From an uncultured Muribaculaceae bacterium (GTDB lineage: Bacteria; Bacteroidota; Bacteroidia; Bacteroidales; Muribaculaceae): 64,000 nt of DNA. The notes below the pieces were generated by a model. It was not told where the DNA came from and did not search any database. It saw nothing but the letters and a program-made list of their open reading frames with translations. The translations under genes were made by a program, and so were the position numbers. The stretch is taken from the NCBI GenBank assembly GCA_910588245.1, contig CAJUQP010000015.1, positions 6,011-70,010 on the forward strand, read 5' to 3'. Below are positions 28,366 through 34,838 of the stretch, in pieces; position 1 is the first letter of the stretch; every line of letters begins with the position of its first letter.

Positions 28366-28817
28366 ACATTAGAATTTAATGCCCAAGTTTTGAATTTTAC
28401 TTATTATTTATACATCCGGGTCATGGCTGTCCTCACGACATCCGCTGTCCGGCTTTTTAACACCATAAACTGGTGCCACATGAAAAAATATCTTCTCCCA
28501 GGATCCATTAGTAATTAGCAATTTGCGATTAGCAGTTAGAGTTGGTTGATTGCCGGTCCGTCTTGACAGCAAATGCAAATTATTAATTCCACATCCCTAA
28601 TCGTTCATCAATAAATTCTTATTTCTAATTGTTATCATATGTATAATTTCTTATCTATATAATTCTTCACACAATGAATTCCATATGTTTCTTGCCAAGC
28701 CTGTGTTATGCGTCCATCTTCTGTCGTACTAACAAGGCTATGGATATTCGAAGCCTCGGCGGTTATATCGTCCTAAGTGTTTACTTACAGCCTTTTATCA
28801 ACCGTGAAACAATTCCA

Positions 28818-28832
28818 TCTCTTACTAAGAGA
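28818..28832. repeat. Palindrome copy 1 (TCTCTTA-C-TAAGAGA)
   Basis: Perfect 7+1+7 palindrome just downstream of the predicted start of the ORF-less unit. It continues as GAGGG, as in copy 2 about 200 bp away, and could be an operator. Confidence 0.75.
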
Positions 28833-28844
28833 GGGCACTCACTG

Positions 28845-28876
28845 CAAAGGTAGTGTTTTTTAAGACATTATACAAA
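28845..28876 (-). promoter_or_regulatory. Full promoter driving the ORF-less unit
   Basis: Minus strand TTTG (28876-28873), exactly 20 bp, then TACCTTTG (28852-28845): a perfect match to TTTG-N20-TAnnTTTG. The predicted start is near 28840. Confidence 0.8.
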
Positions 28877-29024
28877 CCAACATTCAGAAAAATTAATCGG
28901 AATATCCATTTTTAACATTTCAATCGAAATAAGCGGCGATTGATTTTTGAGACTTGAGGTCGCCACATAGCTTTTACTAAGCCGATTATGCAGTTATAAG
29001 ATTTTTCGGGAAAGCCGAAAAGTA

Positions 29025-29043
29025 CCTCTCTTAGTAAGAGAGG
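29025..29043. repeat. Palindrome copy 2 (CCTCTCTTA-G-TAAGAGAGG)
   Basis: Perfect 9+1+9 palindrome. The outer CC/GG pair is complete here and imperfect in copy 1. The symmetrical spacing and the odd central base fit a dimeric protein-binding site better than an RNA hairpin. Confidence 0.75.
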
Positions 29044-29086
29044 GAATTTTTAATCGTCCCCCGTGCGCTGGGTACACAGATTCGTC

Positions 29087-29253
29087 AGCTATGGGGCTGC
29101 GGCTTTCCAGCCGCAGGGCGGGTACACAATCGGCAAAAATCATTTTAGACTATTATACGCAGGGATTCTTTAGACTTGGGGTTTGAGGGGTGTGTGCTTA
29201 GGTTTGACGGCTGTGCACCTGCACAGCGGCTGGAAAGCCGCTGTCCCATAGCT
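29087..29253. repeat. 30-bp inverted repeat pair flanking about 107 bp
   Basis: Left arm 29087-29116 and right arm 29224-29253 are reverse complements at 27 of 30 positions. Each arm itself contains GCGGCT-4 nt-AGCCGC, able to form a small hairpin. A further perfect stem, CTGTGCA-CC-TGCACAG, lies at 29211-29226. No ORF lies between the arms. GGGTACACA occurs twice nearby (from 29070 and 29120). Confidence 0.8.
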
Positions 29254-29334
29254 ACGCGGTATTCCCCGAGCTCACCGGCATGGTAGGAGTGTGTAATCTC
29301 ATATGACGGAGGCCGGTTTATTGATTTTTATTTA

Positions 29335-29342
29335 TAACTTTG
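29335..29342 (+). promoter_or_regulatory. -7 box upstream of oxyR
   Basis: TAACTTTG matches TAnnTTTG exactly but lies 195 bp before the oxyR ATG, predicting an unusually long 5' leader of about 190 nt with no ORF. Confidence 0.6.
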
Positions 29343-29537
29343 CGGGGCGTCCGCTAATTCAGAAGATAACCGGCGAAAACCAGACTGCGCAGAAGATACC
29401 GGCTGTAGCTGGAAAATCTTCAATCAAAGCTGGTTAAGCTGGGTTTTTACCGGATCGCTCAACTACAATTATTGGTAAGGCAGAAGGTGTCCGGATGCTG
29501 ACTGCTCATATTTTAAATAATTCAAATCTATACGCCC

Positions 29538-30464
29538 ATGACACTTCAACAATTGCAATATATCGTGGCGGTCGACAAATTCCGCAGTTTCGCCAAGGCT
29601 GCCGACAGTTGCGGAATCACGCAGCCAACACTCAGCAAGATGGTGGCCAACCTCGAGGAGGAGCTTGATGTAAGGATATTCGAGCGCAACAGCCGGAATG
29701 TGTCTCCGACTGCTATCGGAGGGCGGATTGTAGCGCAAGCGGTCAGGACTCTCATGGAGGCCGAGCGCATACGTGAGATTGTGGCGGAGACGAAAGACTC
29801 TCTGTCCGGCGAGTTCAAACTGTCGGTCGGCCCGAGTATCGCGCCCTATATACTTCCGGAGTTCATACGTCATTATGGTGAAGACTGGCCCGGGGTGTCG
29901 ATGAGCATAGAGGAGCGGCGTCCGGAAAATATGTTCGACGCTCTCTTGGCCGGCACGATCGACGCCGCGATATCCTCAGGGGGCCGCGGAAGGGATGGAA
30001 TTTTTGAGATTCCCTTATATGAGGAACCGTTCTGGGTCTATCTCTCTGAGCAGTGCAGGCAGAGGGAGCCGTCGTTCACACCGGAGATGCTCAGCCATGA
30101 GAATATGTGGGTGATGCGCGAGGCGCAATGTCTGCGCGAGAGTGCCTTCAGTTTCTGCAAAGCCCGCGATGTAGGGCGGCGGGTATATGAGGCAGGAAAT
30201 CTGGAGACGTTGATAAGGGTGGTCGACACTAACGGTGGCTTCACGATAATACCGGAGATGCATCTTCCGCTTCTCTCGGAGCGACAGCGCATGAACGTGC
30301 GTCCGCTCACAGGGCAATACCGTAGCATGCGCCGGGTGTCGCTCTACATCCGTCATGATTATGTGCGTGAGAAGATGCTCAATAGTGTCGTGTCCACATT
30401 ACTGAAGGTCATACCGCGCCACCTTGCCGACTCCTACATTCTCAATAACCCCATCCGTCTGTGA
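29538..30464 (+). CDS. oxyR: OxyR-type LysR-family peroxide sensor
   Basis: A 308-residue LysR-type regulator. The N-terminal winged helix-turn-helix (residues about 1-60, FAKAADSCGITQPTLSKMVANLEEELDVRIFER) is complete. In the effector domain C198 and C207 sit in QCLRESAFSFCKA, with the same nine-residue spacing and surrounding residues as the redox pair C199/C208 of E. coli OxyR. That pair forms a disulfide with H2O2 and switches the regulator on, so the assignment is strong. It likely controls catalase, peroxidase and Dps genes elsewhere; no target is adjacent. It is monocistronic, preceded by a long leader. Confidence 0.93.
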   Translation: MTLQQLQYIVAVDKFRSFAKAADSCGITQPTLSKMVANLEEELDVRIFERNSRNVSPTAIGGRIVAQAVRTLMEAERIREIVAETKDSLSGEFKLSVGPSIAPYILPEFIRHYGEDWPGVSMSIEERRPENMFDALLAGTIDAAISSGGRGRDGIFEIPLYEEPFWVYLSEQCRQREPSFTPEMLSHENMWVMREAQCLRESAFSFCKARDVGRRVYEAGNLETLIRVVDTNGGFTIIPEMHLPLLSERQRMNVRPLTGQYRSMRRVSLYIRHDYVREKMLNSVVSTLLKVIPRHLADSYILNNPIRL

Positions 30465-30545
30465 TTGTCTTATCAGTTAACCATGAGGGCTGACACGGAA
30501 TCAGAACGGTGGTTTCCCGGACAGTATGACGGTAGTTTTTCCGGA

Positions 30546-30572
30546 CAGGAGAACAATGGAATAGTTCTCCTG
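30546..30572 (+). terminator. Hairpin downstream of oxyR
   Basis: Perfect 9-bp stem CAGGAGAAC/GTTCTCCTG (30546-30554 with 30564-30572) around a 9-nt loop, 80 bp after the oxyR stop. There is no T tract, so it may be an mRNA 3'-end stem rather than a true intrinsic terminator. Confidence 0.45.
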
Positions 30573-30680
30573 GCTTGAAGAGGATGTCGCCGTAGGCGAA
30601 GGTCGTATTAATTTCCCGATAATGAGGGCGGATGTTTTAAAATAGTGGGGTGGGATAGGAGCTAATCGAAATATATGTGC

Positions 30681-30688
30681 TAAATTTG
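30681..30688 (+). promoter_or_regulatory. -7 box of a candidate small RNA
   Basis: TAAATTTG matches TAnnTTTG. The 5' arm of the 12-bp closing stem begins six bases later, about where transcription should start. Confidence 0.6.
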
Positions 30689-30693
30689 CATGT

Positions 30694-30811
30694 GTCAAGG
30701 GAGCGACGGTTGTCGCGGTCTTTATAAACACATAAGAAATTACTTCTACATATAGAAAATGTGGCTTCGTGCACATACCTCCGGCCGGGCCGGCCGCTCC
30801 CTTTGACTTTG
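30694..30811 (+). ncRNA. Candidate small RNA, long closed hairpin
   Basis: GTCAAGGGAGCG (30694-30705) pairs with CGCTCCCTTTGAC (30795-30807) with a single bulged base, closing a loop of about 90 nt that contains a smaller stem near ATGTG/CACAT (30759-30776). The predicted transcription start coincides with the 5' arm. A weak T-containing run (TTTGTC) follows. Its overall shape recalls 6S-like or SRP-like rods, but no signature of either was found. No ORF fits. Confidence 0.45.
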
Positions 30812-30850
30812 TCACCTATCCTTTCCGAAAAGATACGCGTCTCTTTATGA

Positions 30851-30892
30851 CGACGGACTGCCACGAGATCAGGAGGTCGCGGCAGTCCGTCG
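30851..30892. terminator. Hairpin downstream of the aldose epimerase-like gene
   Basis: Perfect 12-bp stem CGACGGACTGCC/GGCAGTCCGTCG (30851-30862 with 30881-30892) with an 18-nt loop, 38 bp after the stop of the minus-strand epimerase-like gene. There is no T tract. Confidence 0.5.
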
Positions 30893-30929
30893 ATGAAAGC
30901 CTTATCTTTTGCGGCAAACAGGGAGTGGA

Positions 30930-31814
30930 TCAGATGTTTTCGATGACTATGAGATAGGAGGCGGAGAACGTGGCGCCCGGCGCCAGGAGGTTGGTGTAGG
31001 CGCGGTCGGCGAAGTCCCCGTCGAAACCGATGCTGTCGGCGCGTCCCCACCAGGGCTCGATGCAGACGAAGGGTGCGTTGGCTTTTACCGGCGACCACAG
31101 GCCGACAAGCGGTGCGTCGAAGAGCAGCGAAAGATAGGGGTTGCGCCCCTTGTCGAGGAGCGACACACGCCGCACCTGACGGTCGGCGAGGATCAGGGCG
31201 TCGTGGTCGAACAGTGAGGCTGTGATCGGAATCATCGATTCCTCATCGAGATCGACGTCAACAAGTTTGTCGCCTACGCATCCTTTCTCCTCAATCACCT
31301 CACTGCGGAGAGAGCGGCTGTCGCAGAGAAAATAGCCGTGGACGGAATCGGCGGCGTCGAACTGCGGAAGGTTGAATGCCGGATGTGCGCCGATATGGAA
31401 TGGCATCTCCTCGGTGTCGAGGTTTACGACGCGCCACATGACTGAGATGCGCTCTTCCTGAAGGCGGTAGCCGATCTCAAGACGGAAACGGCGGGGATAT
31501 TTCGCGAGGGTGGTGTCGTCGGCCTCCAGGAAGAACCAAGCCTCGTCGTCGGGAGTATCTTCGATGATGGAGAAATCCATGTCGCGCGCGAACCCATGCT
31601 GCCCGAGGGTGTATTCCTTACCGTCCATGCGGTAGCGGCCATCCCACACTGCGCCGACGATGGGGAACAGCACGGGTGAACGGCGTCCCCAGTATGCGGC
31701 GTCGCCGTGCCAGAGATACTGCTGGCCTGTGATGTTGTTGGTTATGCACTGGAGTTCGGCTCCGTGAGAGTCGATTTCCACGGTCAGTATCCGGTTTTTC
31801 AATGTCTGTCTCAT
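30930..31814 (-). CDS. Aldose 1-epimerase family protein (LacX/YeaD-like)
   Basis: A 294-residue galactose-mutarotase-fold protein. Recognisable are RRSPVLFPIVGAVWDG (about 44-59), LGQHGFARDMDF (about 70-81, with the family His), HIGAHPAFNLP (second His) and a late glutamate in CIEPWWGRADS. Members interconvert sugar anomers or act on hexose 6-phosphates; the exact sugar is unknown. It has no signal peptide. A PAS-domain gene lies 40 bp upstream on the same strand, so the two are probably co-transcribed from the promoter at 32234-32241. Confidence 0.87.
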   Translation of the reverse strand: MRQTLKNRILTVEIDSHGAELQCITNNITGQQYLWHGDAAYWGRRSPVLFPIVGAVWDGRYRMDGKEYTLGQHGFARDMDFSIIEDTPDDEAWFFLEADDTTLAKYPRRFRLEIGYRLQEERISVMWRVVNLDTEEMPFHIGAHPAFNLPQFDAADSVHGYFLCDSRSLRSEVIEEKGCVGDKLVDVDLDEESMIPITASLFDHDALILADRQVRRVSLLDKGRNPYLSLLFDAPLVGLWSPVKANAPFVCIEPWWGRADSIGFDGDFADRAYTNLLAPGATFSASYLIVIENI

Positions 31815-31854
31815 AATTGTCTTGAAATTGGGTGATGAAGTTTTATCGGGCTGT

Positions 31855-32214
31855 TCATCCGCGTATGTAGTGTGGCATCTCGGCGGGGATTACCATTGAT
31901 ATCTCCACGAGCCCGGCTACGTGGCCACTGTCGTCGCGCCAGGCTGTCTGGAATATCATCTTGCGAAGGCCTTCTTTCTCGATAGTGTAGCAGTTGGTGC
32001 CACCCTCGGAGAGCAGGCGACGGATTATGGCTTTTGAGTTTTCGTTGTGGTATTCCATCAGATTATGGCTGATGAGCTCGGCACCACCACGGGCTGCGAA
32101 GGTCTGGCGCGAACGCTCATTCATGTATATAATGTTGCAGTCGGCATCGGCTACGGTCACTGCGCAGTTCATCCTGAAAGCCCAGTCGGGTATTGTTTTT
32201 TCGATCTTTTCCAT
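31855..32214 (-). CDS. Stand-alone PAS-domain protein
   Basis: A 119-residue protein made almost wholly of one PAS fold: FRMNCAVTVADADCNIIYMNERSRQTFAARGG, then the DLMEYH-like SHNLMEYHNENSKAIIRRLL, and a C-terminal beta sheet ending AGLVEISMVIPAEMP. No output domain is attached, so it may sense a small ligand or redox state through a partner. The ATG at 32214 is chosen over the frame-open start at 32286 because the promoter box lies between them. Confidence 0.75.
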   Translation of the reverse strand: MEKIEKTIPDWAFRMNCAVTVADADCNIIYMNERSRQTFAARGGAELISHNLMEYHNENSKAIIRRLLSEGGTNCYTIEKEGLRKMIFQTAWRDDSGHVAGLVEISMVIPAEMPHYIRG

Positions 32215-32233
32215 GATTAAATCAGATATATCT

Positions 32234-32241
32234 GCAAAATT
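32234..32241 (-). promoter_or_regulatory. -7 box for the PAS-epimerase unit
   Basis: Minus strand TAATTTTG followed by CAG matches TAnnTTTG, 20 bp upstream of the PAS ATG. It decides the start of that gene. Confidence 0.65.
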
Positions 32242-32317
32242 ACCGATAATCCCTGATATCCGCACGCTCTCGCCTGATAAAATCATGCGGCCGGGCAGGA
32301 CAATGCAGCTTGGAACA

Positions 32318-32364
32318 CGGCTTTCAGCCGCGGCACAGTGGTGCCATCCGGCAGAAATCCGGAT
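32318..32364. repeat. Triple-hairpin intergenic element (GTGCCATCCGG family)
   Basis: Three adjacent stems: CGGCT/AGCCG (32318-32330), GGCAC-AGTG-GTGCC (32332-32345) and ATCCGG-7 nt-CCGGAT (32346-32364). The middle part, up to ATCCGG, is shared with 25428-25463, and GTGCCATCCGG also with 49737-49746. Confidence 0.7.
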
Positions 32365-32423
32365 GCAAGACAGATATAGTGGGATTGTTTAATTAAATGG
32401 CTGAATAAAGACCCGGGGTTGTG

Positions 32424-33692
32424 TCAGTTGCCTTTATCGGCGTAGAAGGTTTTCAGATATTCGGCTATGGCGTCGATCTCGGGGTCTACGGCCACGATGC
32501 GTCCTTGGTCGTCGAGAAGCACGATGCGTCCGCCGGCATTGGCGCAGCCGTTGCGAGCCCATATCTTGTCGCGGTCAGCTATATCCACGAAGCTCTCCCA
32601 TGGATAGCCGTCTTTGGCGATAGCCTCGTTCATTGCTGAGAGATCGGCATCCTCCTTTGCCACGGCCACGACATTGAATCCGAACGGGGCATATTTCTCA
32701 TATACCGGAATAAGTTCTTTGGAATGACGCCGGCAGGGACCGCACCAGCTTGCCCAGAGGTCGATAACCGCCGGAGCGCCCTTGATGAGCGATGCGACCT
32801 GTTCGGTGGTACCATCCGGGCGTGTCAGGGTATAATCCGGATAGCGGTTTCCCGGGACGATGTTTACGCCGTCGGCCAGTACAGACACATAACCGGAATA
32901 GGGATGCCATGTCAGGGTGTCGGCATAGTTCTTCTTGAAGATCTCAGCCCATTTCCCTCCGTTCTTGTCCGACTTTAGGAATATGAGTTTCCGTTTCATG
33001 ACAGCCAATCCGTAGATGCTGACGTTTTCAGCCACGAAATCTTCCTCCATCTTTCGCATATCAGCCCACAACCGGTCGGATTCTTCCTGGTGCCTCGTAA
33101 AAGCATTGCTATATACAGCGGCCCCCATCTTTTCCTGTATTTTTTGTCCCTCAGCCATTAGCGAATCGCGTTCGGCATCAGTCTTGGCTACTTGTAAATT
33201 CAGATATACTGTCCTGAGGGGCTCCGCATACATATCACCAGATTGCTTCAACCTCGCGTATTCTGCTTCAAGTGAATCACGGCGTGCCCCCAGTCTCTTA
33301 TCCACCAGATCATCATATGCTCTCGCCCGCCGGTTTTCCGGGGAGTCGGAGATGACGATAAAACTATCCTCTCCGTCCGCCTTGAGGTTTATGCTGTCTC
33401 CCTCGGCGAAAAAATAGCGCAAAGTCCACGCACCATGACGCATCTCATCGTCAAACAGCAACTGGTATTGCCGCACAGTGTCGACAGGGAGTTCCAATGA
33501 GAAGCGTCCGTCGGTGACAGGCACCTTTATGCAAGGTGCGACACGGAAATCCTCCTCAGCTTCTATAATGACGGCCTCTTTTGATTCGCTTCTTCCGGCG
33601 ACATTGCCGGAGATGCGGCATATCTTATTGACTGAATGTGCCGATATGCAGAATGCGGCAGACAAAGCGATGAATATGAGTATCTTTTTCAT
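32424..33692 (-). CDS. Exported TlpA-like thioredoxin-fold protein with DUF4369-like N-terminus
   Basis: A 422-residue secreted protein of a type abundant in Bacteroidales. The signal peptide covers residues about 1-18. The N-terminal beta-rich domain (about 22-115) resembles DUF4369, a charged helical linker follows (about 120-215), and residues about 285-420 form a TlpA/ResA thioredoxin domain with the active site W316-C317-G-P-C320 in DLWASWCGPCRRHS. The intact CxxC predicts periplasmic thiol-disulfide exchange. It stands alone. No clear promoter box was found upstream. Confidence 0.88.
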   Translation of the reverse strand: MKKILIFIALSAAFCISAHSVNKICRISGNVAGRSESKEAVIIEAEEDFRVAPCIKVPVTDGRFSLELPVDTVRQYQLLFDDEMRHGAWTLRYFFAEGDSINLKADGEDSFIVISDSPENRRARAYDDLVDKRLGARRDSLEAEYARLKQSGDMYAEPLRTVYLNLQVAKTDAERDSLMAEGQKIQEKMGAAVYSNAFTRHQEESDRLWADMRKMEEDFVAENVSIYGLAVMKRKLIFLKSDKNGGKWAEIFKKNYADTLTWHPYSGYVSVLADGVNIVPGNRYPDYTLTRPDGTTEQVASLIKGAPAVIDLWASWCGPCRRHSKELIPVYEKYAPFGFNVVAVAKEDADLSAMNEAIAKDGYPWESFVDIADRDKIWARNGCANAGGRIVLLDDQGRIVAVDPEIDAIAEYLKTFYADKGN

Positions 33693-33937
33693 AATATCAG
33701 GTTTTTAAATTAACGGATTGTATGTGAGATTATTTTATATGCCATTGATGTTTGACAATTTATGGGTGTTGGACTTTAAAATACTATTATGAGTCAAAGT
33801 TACTGAAACTTTCTGTATGGCCGATAATTTTTGCAAAGAATTTGAGGTAGAGATGACGAAAAAATCTCTTCTTTCATTATCTGAAGTTCCGTTAACTATT
33901 ATTTTCGGGAGTAGCACCATATATATAGAAAAATTCG

Positions 33938-33945
33938 TAATTTTG
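33938..33945 (+). promoter_or_regulatory. -7 box of the decayed DUF1016 gene
   Basis: TAATTTTG followed by CGC matches TAnnTTTG, 14 bp before the lost start codon at 33959. The promoter looks intact although the gene is not. Confidence 0.6.
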
Positions 33946-33958
33946 CGCTTATAAAACA

Positions 33959-34570
33959 ATTACGCTGGCACAAGAAATAGACCCCGACCTTGAAAACAAG
34001 CTCTATGATGATGTCTGTAACATCATAGAGGAAGCCCGTTATCGGGTTGCCGTGTAGGTAAATTCTGAGGCATCCATGATGAACTGGAATGTCGGCAAAC
34101 GAATCAAAGAAGATGTACTGCTCAACAAACGGGCAGATTATGGAGAACATGTCCTTAAACGTTTGGCCCAAAGATTGAAAGCCAAGTATGGAAGCGGATG
34201 GGGTTATCAGAAACTCCAACATTGTGTACGCGCTGCGTACACTTTTAGTGAGGCCGAAATAATGTACGCAGTGCGTACACAATTAAGTTGGACGCATTTA
34301 AGATCCTTAATGGCCGTACCGAATGCTCTTGCACGTCAGTTCTACATGGAAATGTGCCGCATCGAGCACTGGTCAACACGTACCCTTGACGATAAAATTG
34401 ATGCGCAGTTGTTTGAGCGTACTGCTATCAGTCGTAAACCCGACGAAGTGATAAAGGCTGAATTGGAAAAATCCAAGGAGAAAAACGAAATACAGCCGGA
34501 TATGGTTTTTAGGAGCAGTTATTTCCTTGATATGCTCGGATTGCCTGATGTATTTTTTCGCAGCCGATAA
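33959..34570 (+). pseudogene. DUF1016/YhcG-type protein, inactivated and truncated
   Basis: The reading frame clearly belongs to the DUF1016 N-terminal domain of YhcG-like proteins, which also carry a C-terminal PD-(D/E)XK nuclease domain (family knowledge). Three lesions are seen. The expected start reads ATT at 33959. An in-frame TAG at 34055-34057 splits the normal RVA-x-VNSE segment. The protein ends at 34570 after FLDMLGLPDVF, where the nuclease domain should begin. An ATG-initiated product of 164 residues from 34076 remains possible (GKRIKEDVLLNKRADYG, LSWTHLRSLMAV, MCRIEHWSTRTLDDKID). Intact relatives occur near restriction and defence genes. Confidence 0.8.
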
Positions 34571-34696
34571 AAATGTATCGAAGGCGTCAGTGTCTGCCAA
34601 CAGTTGATCCGATGTCAAGCGTTTTGTCAACTTTATTGAGAGAATGACAGAGTTAGAAATTGGGTTAAAAACAAATACAATATTATCATAATGGTA

Positions 34697-34753
34697 ATAA
34701 AAGGCTTTGCCATCGGGAATATCGCATGCATGCGGTATCGCCGATGGCAAAGC
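34697..34753 (-). terminator. Terminator of the cupin-hcp operon
   Basis: Perfect 13-bp stem (34704-34716 with 34741-34753), with further pairing in the loop around GCATGCATGC. On the minus strand it is followed by CCTTTTATT. It lies 85 bp after the hcp stop. Confidence 0.85.
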
Positions 34754-34838
34754 TAATGTTCATTCACAATTATCAGACATCTGCCAAGAGTAGCGAGGAT
34801 ATGGATGCTCCGCTTCTATCTGTCTTTCTGTAAAACTC

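Larger units (their letters stand above)
28332..28840 (-). ncRNA. Candidate non-coding RNA of about 500 nt (unassigned)
   Basis: A minus-strand unit bounded by a full promoter (28845-28876) and a strong terminator (28332-28365) with no ORF above about 13 codons inside. The 5' end contains the palindrome at 28818-28832. Possible stems include AGCCT/AGGCT closing a loop of about 35 nt (around 28700-28740) and CCGG-flanked structure near 28415-28455. I checked by eye for tmRNA tag, RNase P, SRP and tRNA signatures and found none. The inner part 28503-28545 is a low-complexity CTAATTA-type stretch. It could be a structured RNA, a degenerate gene leader or a remnant of a mobile element; the boundaries are inferred. 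Confidence 0.5.

Noticed and set aside
28332..28840. tmRNA, RNase P RNA, SRP RNA or a tRNA in the ORF-less unit
   Set aside because: A TTCGAAT stretch near 28745 on the minus strand resembles a T-loop but no acceptor, anticodon or CCA context fits; tag-peptide, GAGGAAAGTCCGG and SRP-tetraloop signatures are absent.
30694..30811. 4.5S/SRP RNA assignment of the hairpin near 30.7 kb
   Set aside because: The conserved helix 8 sequence and GGAA loop are missing, so only a generic candidate RNA is reported.
30501..31098. Two minus-strand frames (30501-30815 and 30637-31098)
   Set aside because: One overlaps the candidate RNA and intergenic DNA, the other is an out-of-frame shadow of the epimerase-like gene; neither has a promoter or motif.
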